A DNA stretch of 40,388 nucleotides from Intestinibacter bartlettii (lineage in GTDB: Bacteria; Bacillota; Clostridia; Peptostreptococcales; Peptostreptococcaceae): the NCBI RefSeq assembly GCF_018917435.1, contig NZ_JAHLOQ010000031.1, forward strand, positions 1 to 40,388, in the 5' to 3' direction. The position numbers and the translations under genes were made by a program. The notes under the pieces were generated by a model, which searched no databases, was not told the DNA's origin, and saw nothing but the letters and a program-made list of their open reading frames with translations. Every line of letters begins with the position of its first letter. The first letter of the stretch is position 1. Below, in pieces: positions 32,000 to 40,388 of this stretch.

Positions 32000-33271
32000 C
32001 TATATAGCAAATTTTATTGTTAAATAAATTGTAGAAATAATTATTGTTAAAATCATTATTGGGAAACCTATTTTTAAATAATCTTTAAATGTAATAGGAT
32101 ATCCGTGTTTTTGACCAACACTTGCTAAAACTACATTAGCAGATGCACCAATTAATGTTCCATTTCCTCCAAGACATGCACCTAGAGAAGTTGCCCACCA
32201 TAAAGGCATTACATCCATACCTTGAGTTTGCATTGTAAGTATTAAAGGTATAAGTGTAGCAACAAAAGGTATATTGTCTAAGAAAGATGAAACTACTGCA
32301 GATATCCAAAGTAATAAGAACATTGTAAGTATTACATTTCCATGAGTCTCTTCAACTAATAGTTTTGCAAGCATTGAAATTACACCAGTATTTGAAAGAC
32401 CTCCAACTACTATAAATAATCCAGCAAAGAATGCTATTGTTGGCCATTCAACACTGTAGATTATTTCGTGGGGATCTTGTTTGCCTACTAATAATAATAT
32501 ACATGCACCAGATATAGCAACTACAGAAGATTCAATTCCCAGTTTACTATGAGTCATAAATCCTACTAATATTAAAGCAAGTACAATTAAACTTTTTGTT
32601 AATAATGTTTTATCTTGTATTGCTTTTTTTTCATCTAGTTTTGCAATTAATTGTTCAGAATCTGCACTTTTTACTAATTCTTTTCTGTATATAAATTTAA
32701 AAATAAATATTAATACTAAAAGAATTATTACAATTACAGGTCCTAGATTTACTACGAAATCACCAAAGCTAAGGCCAGCAGCACTACCAATCATAATATT
32801 AGGTGGGTCACCTATTAGTGTTGAAGTACCACCAACATTTGATGCGATAATTTGTGTCATCAAAAATGGAATAGGATTGATTGAAAGAATATCGCTAATT
32901 ACAAGTGTCATAGGTCCTATTAATAATACAGTTGTTACATTATCAAGTATTGCAGACAATACAGCTGTTATTATCATAAAGTAAACCATAATTTTAGACG
33001 GGTCTCCTTTTGAGATTTTTGCGGTTAATATTGCGACGTATTCAAATAACCCTGATTTTTTGACGATTGCAACTACAATCATCATACCAATTAGTACAAA
33101 TAGTGTGTTAAAGTCGATATGGCTAATACCTTCTTCAAATGTAACTATTTTAAATAGAAACATCAAGGCAGCACCAGATAAAGCTACAACAGTTCTATCT
33201 ATTTTTTCGCTTATTATAAGTATCATTACAACGGCAAAAATACAGATAGCTATTATTTGTTGTGTATTCAT
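32000..33271 (-). CDS. ArsB/NhaD-type ion transporter (SLC13/ion transporter superfamily)
   Basis: A 423-residue transporter from MNTQQIIAI; the frame is open further upstream, but only this ATG has TTGGAGGA at the right distance. About 11 hydrophobic segments; motifs DNVTTVLLIGP (early) and GGTSTLIGDPPNIMIG, plus a second SFLDNIPFVATLIP and GGNGTLIGASAN half, are the repeated signatures of the ArsB/NhaD group. Substrate candidates are arsenite, Na+/H+ or dicarboxylates; not decidable by eye. No arsenic genes are next to it, and the ArsR gene 2 kb away is on the other strand. Confidence 0.88.
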   Translation of the reverse strand: MNTQQIIAICIFAVVMILIISEKIDRTVVALSGAALMFLFKIVTFEEGISHIDFNTLFVLIGMMIVVAIVKKSGLFEYVAILTAKISKGDPSKIMVYFMIITAVLSAILDNVTTVLLIGPMTLVISDILSINPIPFLMTQIIASNVGGTSTLIGDPPNIMIGSAAGLSFGDFVVNLGPVIVIILLVLIFIFKFIYRKELVKSADSEQLIAKLDEKKAIQDKTLLTKSLIVLALILVGFMTHSKLGIESSVVAISGACILLLVGKQDPHEIIYSVEWPTIAFFAGLFIVVGGLSNTGVISMLAKLLVEETHGNVILTMFLLLWISAVVSSFLDNIPFVATLIPLILTMQTQGMDVMPLWWATSLGACLGGNGTLIGASANVVLASVGQKHGYPITFKDYLKIGFPIMILTIIISTIYLTIKFAI

Positions 33272-33569
33272 ATTGTTTTCCTCCAATTCCATAAAATTAT
33301 AAACTACTTTATGATAGTACTTTTTGGGAGAAATTGCCATAAATAAAAAATAAAAAATATATAAAATTTTTTTATTTCATGTCGAATTGTAAAGTAAAAT
33401 ATAATAAGAAAACATTTGTTTCAAGGGAAGTAGTTAAAATATGTATATATAATGTTATTTTTGAAATAATTTTTTAAAAATTAGAAAACTGAATAAAAAA
33501 TTGTGCAAATATAGAGGATTTTATATATTTTTAGCGAATAAATATTTATACAACAAGGGGGGCTTAATA

Positions 33570-33812
33570 ATGCAAAGATGGCAGAGAATGAATGTGTACT
33601 TTAGTTTGATAGGACTTGTAATATTTATAATATGTATAATATTTGTAAAACGAGTGCCAATATTATTACTACCAGCAGCATTTGCTTTAGGAATAACTTT
33701 TAACTGTTTCAAAACTATATATAAAAAGACACCACCTCCAGGATATGAGGAAGAAGTCGAAAATAAAAAAAATAATAATAAGAAGAAAAAGAAGAAAAGT
33801 AAAAAAAGATAA
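33570..33812 (+). CDS. Small membrane protein with Lys-rich tail
   Basis: An 80-residue protein from ATG 33570 following AAGGGGGGC; the longer open frame has no better start. Two hydrophobic helices at about 11-27 and 30-46, then KKTPPPGYEEE and a final stretch of about 20 residues dominated by Lys and Asn. No known function; I do not recognise the family. The preceding 33341-33569 spacer shows only a possible TATAAT at 33400 without a good -35. Confidence 0.65.
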   Translation: MQRWQRMNVYFSLIGLVIFIICIIFVKRVPILLLPAAFALGITFNCFKTIYKKTPPPGYEEEVENKKNNNKKKKKKSKKR

Positions 33813-33822
33813 AGTAATTATA

Positions 33823-33856
33823 AAATCCATTCACTCAATATAGCGAATGGATTTTT
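33823..33856 (+). terminator. Terminator of the small membrane protein gene
   Basis: AAATCCATTC and GAATGGATTTTT pair around a loop of about a dozen bases. Confidence 0.85.
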
Positions 33857-33954
33857 ACATTAAAGCCATAATTTAGATAAAAAATATATAAATACTCAAT
33901 ATGCAAAAAAAATTATGATATAATATTATAAAAAACAATATTGAGGTTGAATAA

Positions 33955-34902
33955 ATGAAGGATGGATTTAATAGAGATATAGATTATTTAAAGATATCTT
34001 TAACAAATATATGTGATTTAAAATGTACTTATTGTATGCCGCAAGATAGTGAATCATCATATAATAATATAAATAAATTTTTAAGTTTAGAGGATTACAA
34101 ATTTATAATAAAATCAATGTCAGAATTAGGGATAAAAAAAATTGAATTTACAGGTGGTGAACCGCTTTTAAATCCTAATTTAGAACATCTTATTTATTAT
34201 GCTAAAAATTACTGCAATATAGAAGAAGTAATAGTAACTACTAATGGAATTAAATTTGCAGAGAAAGCTATAAATTTAAAAAATGCAGGTTTAGATAAAG
34301 TAAATATATCAATTAACTCATTAAAAGAATATAAGTATGAATCTTTGACTAGAGGAGGAAATCTTGGACTTGTATTAAAATCATTTAATACAGCGCTTAG
34401 ATTAAATATAGATACAAATATAGATACACTTATTATAAATAATTTTAATGATGATGAAATAAACGATTTTATACAACTTGCAAATAATTTTCCTATAACT
34501 TTGAGATTTTTTGAACTTATGTATGTAGGTAAATTAGAAAGTTTATTTAATGAAGGATACATAAATGTCGTTGACTTAATTGATAATATGGAAGGTATGA
34601 CAAAAATAAATTCAGATGATAAATTAGTAAGGCATTATTATAAAAAGCCAGGATCAAAAGGGAAAATAGGTATAATATCTAGATTTAATGATTCAAACTG
34701 TTGGAATTGCGATAAAATCTCACTTAGTTATGATGGAAAAATAAGACTTTGTACATATGAAAATAAAGAATACGATATTTTAAATTTTATAAATAAACCA
34801 CTTACTTTCTCAGAAGTAATGAAAGAAATTATTACATATAAACCTAAAGATTTTAATGAAATAAAAAATAATATTACGTATAGAAATTTAAATGAATTAT
34901 AA
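33955..34902 (+). CDS. MoaA-like radical SAM protein, atypical
   Basis: A 315-residue protein with MoaA architecture. Radical SAM cluster Cys20, Cys24 and Cys27 (CDLKCTYC), TGGEPLL, VTTNG, and a second cluster with C249xxC252 and Cys266 spaced 13 apart, as in MoaA. However the arginines that contact GTP in Staphylococcus aureus MoaA are replaced: YLRIS is YLKIS (Lys13) and CNRxR is CDKIS (Lys254, Ser256). The C-terminal GG, needed by MoaA, is absent; it ends NLNEL. MoaA itself makes 3',8-cH2GTP for molybdopterin; no other moa gene is in view. It is therefore a MoaA-family enzyme with doubtful GTP activity, perhaps for another substrate. Normal length, so not truncated. Ribosome binding site TTGAGG is moderate. 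Confidence 0.75.
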   Translation: MKDGFNRDIDYLKISLTNICDLKCTYCMPQDSESSYNNINKFLSLEDYKFIIKSMSELGIKKIEFTGGEPLLNPNLEHLIYYAKNYCNIEEVIVTTNGIKFAEKAINLKNAGLDKVNISINSLKEYKYESLTRGGNLGLVLKSFNTALRLNIDTNIDTLIINNFNDDEINDFIQLANNFPITLRFFELMYVGKLESLFNEGYINVVDLIDNMEGMTKINSDDKLVRHYYKKPGSKGKIGIISRFNDSNCWNCDKISLSYDGKIRLCTYENKEYDILNFINKPLTFSEVMKEIITYKPKDFNEIKNNITYRNLNEL

Positions 34903-34913
34903 AATAAATAATT

Positions 34914-34941
34914 AAAAAAAGGGCTTTTTAGGCCCTTTTTT
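34914..34941 (+). terminator. Terminator of the MoaA-like gene
   Basis: AAAAAAGGGC and GCCCTTTTTT pair over a loop of seven bases. Confidence 0.9.
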
Positions 34942-34990
34942 AATTGTTTATTAAAATTATATATTATCTGATTTTTGGGTAAGATATAAT

Positions 34991-35019
34991 TTTAAACTTA
35001 TAAAATAGTATGTTATAAT
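34991..35019 (+). promoter_or_regulatory. Candidate promoter of the SNF2 gene
   Basis: TTTAAA (34991-34996) and TATAAT (35014-35019) are 17 bases apart, about 40 bases before the start codon. Confidence 0.5.
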
Positions 35020-35058
35020 AATTTGAATTTAAAATGATAATAAAAAAGAGGTGAGGAT

Positions 35059-37161
35059 ATGGAAATTTCTAATATAGGTGAAATATTAAGACGAAATACA
35101 AATAGACAGAAATATAATAGCGGTTTTGTCTTTTATAAAAATAATTATGTAAGCAACAATTACAGCAGCCTAAATAAAACTAATGCAAATTTTTATGGAA
35201 ATGTATATGATGAATACCATAGAAGAAATTATACAGCTATGATTAGTATCGACTATAAAACGAGGGTAATATCTAATATTAGTTGTGATTGCCAAGATAG
35301 TGTGTTTACAAGTGGTGATATGAATATTTGTCCACATATGGTGGCTATAGTTTTAAAAGGAGTAGAGTATTTAAAAAATAAAAATAAAGAAACTCTAAGT
35401 AATGAAGATGTAGTAATTAATCCAAGAGTTAGTTTTGATATTAGTCAATCTAGAAATTCTAATTTAGGTGCTGCTTTAGATATTGAGGGAATTGACAAAA
35501 GTGAGTATGATAAAATTTTTAAATCTTATAAAGAAAATTATAAATATCATTTAATGCCTGATGGGAGTTATCTTGATTTGAAAGATAATGATTTAGAAAA
35601 AATATTTAATATAATAGATATTTTAGGTGTATTTGATGATTTAGAAAAAATAAAAATACCAAATAATAAATCGATGTTTTTAGAAAATATGCTACATGAT
35701 GAAGATATGAGTTTTGTAAGTGGAAAAAAATATGTCGATAATGTAATTAAAAAATACAATAAACTAAATAAAAATATAGAAATTCCACAAAACTTAAATG
35801 CAAATCTTAGAGATTATCAAATTGAGGGATTTGAATTTTTAAAAACATTAGCAAACTATGGATTTGGAGGTATACTTGCAGATGAAATGGGTCTGGGTAA
35901 AACTATACAAACAATAGCATTTTTACTATCAGAAAATAATAAAAAGAGCATTGTTATAACTCCAACAGCACTTATATACAACTGGAAAAGTGAATTTGAA
36001 AGATTTGCACCTGATTTAAAAATTGGACTTATATATGGAAGTAAAGAAAAAAGAGAAAAATTACTAAAAAATCATAGAGATTATGACGTTATATTAACTA
36101 CTTACGGTACATATAAAAACGACATGGAAGCTTATAACAATTTAAAATTTGATTATTTAATAATAGATGAAGCTCAGAATATAAAAAATCCAGACTCAGT
36201 AACTACTAAGGCAATAAAGAAGATTAGTGCAAAATCAAAATTTGCGCTTACGGGAACACCAATGGAAAATAATCTTGTGGAATTATGGTCTATTTTTGAC
36301 TTTGTGATGCCTGGATATTTATACAGCAAACATAGATTTGAAAAGATATTTGTAAATAACGATAAAAACTTAGAACTTTTAAAACAAATGATAAAACCAT
36401 TTATATTGAGAAGACGAAAAAAAGATGTTATAGATGAATTACCAGATAAAATAGAACAAAAATTCTATGTTGAGTTAGATAAAGAACATAAAAAAGTTTA
36501 TAATACGTTTTTAAGTATGTTAAAAAGACAAATAATAGAAAATAACAGCGACAATGTAACATTATTTTCTTATTTAACAAAGCTAAGGATGTTGAGTATC
36601 TCGCCAGAATTAGTTGTAAAAAACTATAAAGGAAAAAACTCAAAGCTAGAGATAATTTTAAAAATAATAAAATCTAGTAGAGATAGAAAAATACTTGTAT
36701 TTTCACAATTTACACAAGTATTAGGATTAATAGCTAATAGACTTGAAAAAGAAAATATAGAGTTTAATTATCTAGATGGAAAAACTGATGCTAAAAAAAG
36801 ATTAGAATTAGTAGAGGACTTTAATCAAAATAAGTCTAAAAAAGTATTTTTAATATCTTTAAAAGCAGGTGGAACTGGACTTAATTTAACTAGCGCATCT
36901 ATGGTAGTCCACTTTGACCCGTGGTTTAATCCAGCAGTCGAAGATCAGGCAAGTGACAGGGCTCATAGAATAGGTCAAAAAAATATAGTAGATGTTATTA
37001 GATTAATATCAAAAGATACAGTAGAAGAAAAAGTAGAAGCTATTAAAGAATATAAAAAAGAGTTAGCCGATGAAATAATCAATTTAAATTTAAAAGAAAA
37101 TGAATTTATAAAAAAATTATCTAGAGATGAGATAATTGATTTATTTGAAACTATGGACTAA
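35059..37161 (+). CDS. Compact SWIM-SNF2 family ATPase/helicase
   Basis: A 700-residue protein. A SWIM zinc-finger-like block is at about residues 75-93 (SCDCQDS then CPHMV). The SNF2 core runs from about 250: LRDYQIEGFEFL, Walker A DEMGLGKT (275-282), DEAQ (about 370-373), LTGTPMENN, then the helicase C part VFLISLKAGGTGLNLTSAS and DRAHRIGQ. Bacterial SWIM-SNF2 proteins often exceed 1000 residues with a middle associated domain; here only about 150 residues lie between SWIM and the ATPase, so the protein is unusually compact. It should translocate on DNA or remodel protein-DNA complexes. Ribosome binding site AGAGGTGAGG. Confidence 0.85.
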   Translation: MEISNIGEILRRNTNRQKYNSGFVFYKNNYVSNNYSSLNKTNANFYGNVYDEYHRRNYTAMISIDYKTRVISNISCDCQDSVFTSGDMNICPHMVAIVLKGVEYLKNKNKETLSNEDVVINPRVSFDISQSRNSNLGAALDIEGIDKSEYDKIFKSYKENYKYHLMPDGSYLDLKDNDLEKIFNIIDILGVFDDLEKIKIPNNKSMFLENMLHDEDMSFVSGKKYVDNVIKKYNKLNKNIEIPQNLNANLRDYQIEGFEFLKTLANYGFGGILADEMGLGKTIQTIAFLLSENNKKSIVITPTALIYNWKSEFERFAPDLKIGLIYGSKEKREKLLKNHRDYDVILTTYGTYKNDMEAYNNLKFDYLIIDEAQNIKNPDSVTTKAIKKISAKSKFALTGTPMENNLVELWSIFDFVMPGYLYSKHRFEKIFVNNDKNLELLKQMIKPFILRRRKKDVIDELPDKIEQKFYVELDKEHKKVYNTFLSMLKRQIIENNSDNVTLFSYLTKLRMLSISPELVVKNYKGKNSKLEIILKIIKSSRDRKILVFSQFTQVLGLIANRLEKENIEFNYLDGKTDAKKRLELVEDFNQNKSKKVFLISLKAGGTGLNLTSASMVVHFDPWFNPAVEDQASDRAHRIGQKNIVDVIRLISKDTVEEKVEAIKEYKKELADEIINLNLKENEFIKKLSRDEIIDLFETMD

Positions 37162-37233
37162 TAATTAAAATAAATATTAAAGTTAAATTATCAAATTTAT
37201 GAGAAAAAAGCCTTTTTTTATTTACAAATGATA

Positions 37234-37242
37234 TGGTATAAT
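37234..37242 (+). promoter_or_regulatory. Extended -10 promoter of the MATE gene
   Basis: TGGTATAAT is an extended -10; no convincing -35 is present (only a T-rich run). Confidence 0.5.
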
Positions 37243-37284
37243 TTTCTTGTTGAGTAAAATGTATTAAATAAAAAGGAGATTGAG

Positions 37285-38667
37285 ATGAGTAAGAAAAAAA
37301 GTGCAGACTTAGAAAATGGGAGTATTGGAAAACTCTTAGTTACTTTGGCAGTACCATCTATAATAGCCCAAATAGTAAACTTACTATACAATATTGTAGA
37401 TAGAATATTTATAGGTAGAATGCCAAGCGGGGATTTGGCTATGGCTGGAATAGGGATAGTTACACCAATTGTAATATTAGTAGCAGCATTTAGTTCACTT
37501 GTAGGATTTGGAGGAAGTCCACGAGTTGCCATAAAAATGGGTCAAAAAGACAACGATGGTGCAGAAGAAATTTTAGGAAACAGTTTTACATTAATTCTTT
37601 TAATAAGTTTAATTTTAACAACAGTATTTTATTTATTTAAAGAACCAATTGTAATGGCATTTGGAGGAAGTTCAAATACATCACAATATGCTATTGACTA
37701 TTTATCTATATATCTTATAGGTACAGTATTTGTTCAAATAGCAGTTGGTATGAATCCATATATAAATACTCAAGGATTTACTAAAATAGGTATGATGACA
37801 GTTGCAATAGGTGCAGGTCTTAATATCATATTAGACCCTATATTTATATTTGGATTAAATTTAGGAGTAAAAGGTGCAGCATTCGCAACTATAATTTCAC
37901 AATTTGTATCAGCGATGTTCGTACTTAAATTCTTATTTGGGAATAAGACAATATTAAAAATAAGAAAAAAACATCTAAAACTTAAAAAAGATGTAGTACT
38001 TGCAACACTAGCTTTAGGAGTTGCACCATTTATAATGCAATCTACTGAAAGTATAGTTTTAGTAAGTTTAAATAATCAATTACTTAAATACGGTGGGGAT
38101 ATAGCAGTAAGTGCAATGACTATAATGAGTAGTATGATGCAAATGATAGTCTTACCTATAAGTGGACTTACACAAGGTGCACAACCTATATTAAGTTATA
38201 ATTATGGTGCTGAAAGATACGACAGAGTAAAAAAAGCATTTAAGTTATTATTTATATCATGTTTAACTTTTACAGTTGTAGCAGTAGGGTCACTTATATT
38301 ATTCCCTGGATTCTTTGTTAGAATATTTAGTAAAGATCCAACTCTTATAGAGATGACTTCATGGAATATGAGAATATACTTTGCAGGAATGTGTATATTC
38401 GGTATGCAAATGGCATGTCAACAAACATTCTTATCATTAGGTCAAGCTAAAATATCTTTATTCTTAGCATTACTTAGAAAGATTATATTATTAGTTCCAC
38501 TGATATTTATACTTCCTTTACTTATGCAAGATGGATTAACAGCAGTATTACTTGCTGAACCAATAGCAGATATAATAGCTTGTTTAACAACAACAACTTT
38601 ATTTGCTATCTTCTTTAAAAAGAAATTCCCTAAAGAAGAAGTTATTATTGAAGCTAAGGCTCAATAA
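37285..38667 (+). CDS. MATE-family multidrug exporter
   Basis: A 460-residue transporter with 12 membrane helices in two pseudo-symmetric halves (about 15-225 and 235-450). GSIGKLLVTLAVPSIIAQIVNL at the start and VGMNPYINTQGFTKIGM in the first half are typical; the second half contains SGLTQGAQPILSYNYGA. Such proteins use a Na+ or H+ gradient to export cationic drugs. AAGGAGA precedes ATG 37285. Strong terminator follows. Confidence 0.93.
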   Translation: MSKKKSADLENGSIGKLLVTLAVPSIIAQIVNLLYNIVDRIFIGRMPSGDLAMAGIGIVTPIVILVAAFSSLVGFGGSPRVAIKMGQKDNDGAEEILGNSFTLILLISLILTTVFYLFKEPIVMAFGGSSNTSQYAIDYLSIYLIGTVFVQIAVGMNPYINTQGFTKIGMMTVAIGAGLNIILDPIFIFGLNLGVKGAAFATIISQFVSAMFVLKFLFGNKTILKIRKKHLKLKKDVVLATLALGVAPFIMQSTESIVLVSLNNQLLKYGGDIAVSAMTIMSSMMQMIVLPISGLTQGAQPILSYNYGAERYDRVKKAFKLLFISCLTFTVVAVGSLILFPGFFVRIFSKDPTLIEMTSWNMRIYFAGMCIFGMQMACQQTFLSLGQAKISLFLALLRKIILLVPLIFILPLLMQDGLTAVLLAEPIADIIACLTTTTLFAIFFKKKFPKEEVIIEAKAQ

Positions 38668-38699
38668 TATTTTAATAATATATAATTTTATTACAGTTA

Positions 38700-38741
38700 A
38701 AAAAGGCTAATTGCAAATTATACTTGCAATTAGCCTTTTTT
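38700..38741. terminator. Strong bidirectional terminator
   Basis: AAAAAGGCTAATTGCAA and TTGCAATTAGCCTTTTT form a 17-base stem with T runs on both strands, between convergent genes. Confidence 0.95.
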
Positions 38742-38753
38742 AATACTTAAATA

Positions 38754-38945
38754 TTACATAGCTTTATAACATACAATATGTTTTTCTATTTTACCATTAT
38801 TATTGATAGTAACTAAAAACTCCTTATAATGAGCATTATGTGGTTTGTAATATTCACATGAGATTACATTTTCATTATCTTCTAATTCTAAAAACTCACT
38901 GTCTTTTAAAAATTTTCTATCTATTAATTCTAATAATCTATCCAT
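38754..38945 (-). CDS. Small protein of unknown function (63 residues)
   Basis: MDRLLELIDRKFLKD followed by a beta-rich segment ISCEYYKPHNAHYKEFLVTINNNG. CAGGGGGTAA is a strong ribosome binding site. No membrane helix or signal. Expressed either alone or together with the gene 116 bases upstream on the same strand. Confidence 0.6.
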   Translation of the reverse strand: MDRLLELIDRKFLKDSEFLELEDNENVISCEYYKPHNAHYKEFLVTINNNGKIEKHIVCYKAM

Positions 38946-39061
38946 AATTACCCCCTGGTTATAATATAGAAGAAATTATATCTATATTAGTTTTATATTA
39001 AATATATACCCAGATAAGATATTATAAATCAATTAAAGAAAAAAATTCCATATTAATCTGT

Positions 39062-39313
39062 TTACTCTATGCTAAGCTCAATATGATTATTGTCTACAGT
39101 TTTAATTTCACCTATATACCCTGTCAGATCGTATTTAAATGCATCGTTAATAAGTGTAAGTAATTTTTCAGAGTCGATAGCATCTTCCCTATAGTAGAAA
39201 AAGTCAAAACAATTATTGTTGATTACCCTTTTTACAAACTCAACAGGTAAGTTTAAATTTATGTATTCTCCTGTAAATGTACTGATATTTATTATAAGTG
39301 TTCTATTATTCAT
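39062..39313 (-). CDS. Small protein resembling the C-terminal domain of YvlB (SHOCT-like)
   Basis: An 83-residue protein. INLNLPVEFVKRVI followed by IDSEKLLTLINDAFKYDLTGYIGEIKTVDNNHIELSI resembles the YvlB-type pattern in which a beta strand with (I/L)P(L)xxVK precedes a helix and the sequence GxIVDVEDxxxExVEI. Good AGGGGG site. The resemblance is moderate, from memory, and no function follows from it. Confidence 0.5.
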   Translation of the reverse strand: MNNRTLIINISTFTGEYINLNLPVEFVKRVINNNCFDFFYYREDAIDSEKLLTLINDAFKYDLTGYIGEIKTVDNNHIELSIE

Positions 39314-39455
39314 ATTAAAAACCCCCTTTATAAAGTTTATATAATAAAAAAAAAATTAGAATAAACTTTTTATAATTAGTAAAAATATTTACTAAAGTAT
39401 GACTTTGTGATACAATGATTTATTGGAAAAATATACATGATGGGAGTTGTGAAAA

Positions 39456-40226
39456 TTGTTTAATTATATAAAGTTCGCAATATTTCAGATTATAGGGTTT
39501 ATTTCATCTTTGCCACTTGTAAGAAAATTTACTAAAAGTCCTCAGAAATATTCTAGTGAGGAAAAGTTTAAATTTTTAAAGACGCAAGCTACTAAATCGC
39601 TTGATTTAGTAAATATTAATTTAAATATTTTAGGTAAGGAAAGAGTTCCAGAAGAACCTGTATTATTTGTGATTAATCACTCTAGTATGTTAGATAGTTT
39701 TATATTAATATCTAGTACACCAAAACCTATTGGTGTAGTAATTGCAGATGTTCCAACATGGAAAAATATTCCTATACTAAAACATTGGATAAAGCTTACA
39801 AAATCTGTGTATATTAATAGGGAAAATAATCGTGAAGGAATAAAAAGTATTAATAAGTGTGCAGAAAATATAAAAGAAGGACAAAGTATGGCTATATTCC
39901 CAGAAGGAGATTTAACTTGGGTAAAAGATCCTAAGTCTTTAGTCTCAGATTTTAAACCAGGAGCTTTAAAAATTGCATATAAAGCAAAATGTCCAATAGT
40001 TCCTATGGTAATTAAGAACTCATTAAATACATATGAAGGATATGAGCCAATAGGCAAGATAAATTCAAAAGACGTAGAGGTAGAATTTTTAGATCCTATA
40101 TATGAACATTTAGAAAATCCAAAACTTAAAACAGTAGAACTTGCTAAAACTATAAAAGAAAAAATGATAGACGAAATGGAAAAATTCAGATTGAATAATC
40201 CACAAATAAAAGAAGAAATTATATAA
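39456..40226 (+). CDS. plsC: 1-acyl-sn-glycerol-3-phosphate acyltransferase
   Basis: A 256-residue membrane-bound enzyme that adds the second acyl chain in phosphatidate synthesis. Block I is NHSSMLD (residues about 74-80) with the catalytic His and Asp; block III is FPEGDLTW at about residues 149-156. An N-terminal hydrophobic helix, about residues 4-20, fits membrane association. Translation starts at TTG 39456, nine bases after GGGAG; a GTG at 39449 leads to an early stop. It is a single gene followed by a terminator. Confidence 0.9.
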   Translation: MFNYIKFAIFQIIGFISSLPLVRKFTKSPQKYSSEEKFKFLKTQATKSLDLVNINLNILGKERVPEEPVLFVINHSSMLDSFILISSTPKPIGVVIADVPTWKNIPILKHWIKLTKSVYINRENNREGIKSINKCAENIKEGQSMAIFPEGDLTWVKDPKSLVSDFKPGALKIAYKAKCPIVPMVIKNSLNTYEGYEPIGKINSKDVEVEFLDPIYEHLENPKLKTVELAKTIKEKMIDEMEKFRLNNPQIKEEII

Positions 40227-40231
40227 ATACT

Positions 40232-40267
40232 AAAAGGGAATCTCAAAACATATAGAGATTCCCTTTT
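40232..40267 (+). terminator. Terminator of the acyltransferase gene
   Basis: AAAAGGGAATCTC and GAGATTCCCTTTT form a 13-base stem with a ten-base loop. Confidence 0.92.
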
Positions 40268-40274
40268 GATTGTA

Positions 40275-40388
40275 TAAATGAATACCACCTGTTCTACAGG
40301 TGGTTCTAAAAAGCTTTTAGCTTTGAGTAGACAAAAAAACCTCCTCTGCTACAATTAAATTAGGTCCGCCAACCTAATAATGAAGCAG
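40275..40388. mobile_element. Possible end of an IS200/IS605-family element (structured, truncated by window)
   Basis: Three hairpins lie close together: ACCACCTGT/ACAGGTGGT (40284-40304), AAAGCT/AGCTTT (about 40310-40325) and TTAGGT/ACCTAA (40360-40377); CTGCT (40346-40350) could pair with AGCAG (40384-40388). TTGAT, a tetra/pentamer often used as target by IS605-type elements, is at 40265-40269. No coding frame is seen in this part. The structure and position after a finished gene suggest the outer end of such an element or another structured RNA; the family assignment is inference. Confidence 0.4.

Noticed and set aside
32000-33271. Arsenite efflux operon together with the ArsR gene
   Set aside because: The ArsR gene is on the other strand 2 kb away with its own two-gene operon; no arsC or arsA is near.
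33272-33340. Longer N-terminus for the ArsB/NhaD-type protein
   Set aside because: The internal ATG has TTGGAGGA at the right distance and the extra residues are not membrane-like.
39677-40288. 203-residue minus-strand frame opposite the acyltransferase gene
   Set aside because: The plus-strand frame has the NHxxxxD and FPEG motifs and a terminator; the opposite frame has no recognisable motif.
1-40388. CRISPR array or tRNA/rRNA genes
   Set aside because: No spaced identical repeats of the CRISPR type, no tRNA-like cloverleaf and no rRNA sequence noticed; the only tandem repeats are the short units at 22040-22108.

Overview
The window looks like a chromosomal segment of a low-GC, Gram-positive, spore-forming-type anaerobe, most probably a member of the Peptostreptococcaceae (Paraclostridium, Paeniclostridium, Romboutsia or a close relative). 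This rests on the very AT-rich base composition, strong AGGAGG-type ribosome binding sites, TTG starts, a T-box and a lysine riboswitch, a sortase/NEAT heme locus and clostridial gene families (EFR1 ferrodoxin, TSCPD, flavin thioredoxin reductase, NhaC-type LysW). The species is an inference; no search was run.

Layout. 1-3650: the end of a Ter-associated operon (fragment of a CitE/HpcH-like aldolase, PRTase-TRSP protein, StiP PRTase-Pelota protein, HAD phosphatase), a set known from tellurite-resistance/stress loci and predicted to make a nucleoside-like metabolite. The aldolase is only a C-terminal remnant here. 3790-4600: two small minus-strand genes (short YjdF-like, unknown). 4790-14530: an iron/heme island: a Fur-box promoter, a cell-wall NEAT protein with LPQTG, a membrane NEAT protein, a sortase, an IsdE-like lipoprotein, permease and ATPase, then a second Fur-like box followed by a DUF454 protein and two half-ABC exporters. 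14590-17010: YgbA-like protein, TSCPD protein, and tyrS under a T-box. 17140-19600 (minus): lipoate-protein ligase and an NhaC-family antiporter. 19800-22000: lysine riboswitch and LysW. 22040-22265: tandem repeats and a GC-richer palindromic repeat.

22360-31400: a pentapeptide-repeat protein with a channel-like C-terminus, a HTH protein, a membrane-anchored protein, a two-component system, thioredoxin with a probable ferredoxin-dependent flavin thioredoxin reductase, a flavodoxin/ferredoxin protein, an ArsR repressor with a perfect 30-bp operator and a His-rich NifX-like protein, and a CDF metal exporter. 31490-33270 (minus): ArsB/NhaD-type transporter and an unknown protein. 33570-38670: small membrane protein, MoaA-like radical SAM protein lacking MoaA hallmark residues, compact SWIM-SNF2 ATPase, MATE exporter. 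38750-40388: two small minus-strand genes, a PlsC acyltransferase and a structured sequence that may be the end of an IS200/IS605-type element.

How it works together: the strongest module is heme scavenging. Wall NEAT domains would bind heme, pass it via the membrane NEAT protein to the IsdE-like lipoprotein and into the cell through the FecCD/FecE-type importer, with the sortase anchoring the receptor and Fur shutting the locus under iron sufficiency. The neighbouring exporter pair may handle excess heme or another iron-linked compound. The most unusual observations are paired methionines where NEAT domains normally have the heme-ligating tyrosine motif, the loss of NADPH motifs in the thioredoxin reductase, and the MoaA-like protein without the GTP-contacting arginines or C-terminal GG.
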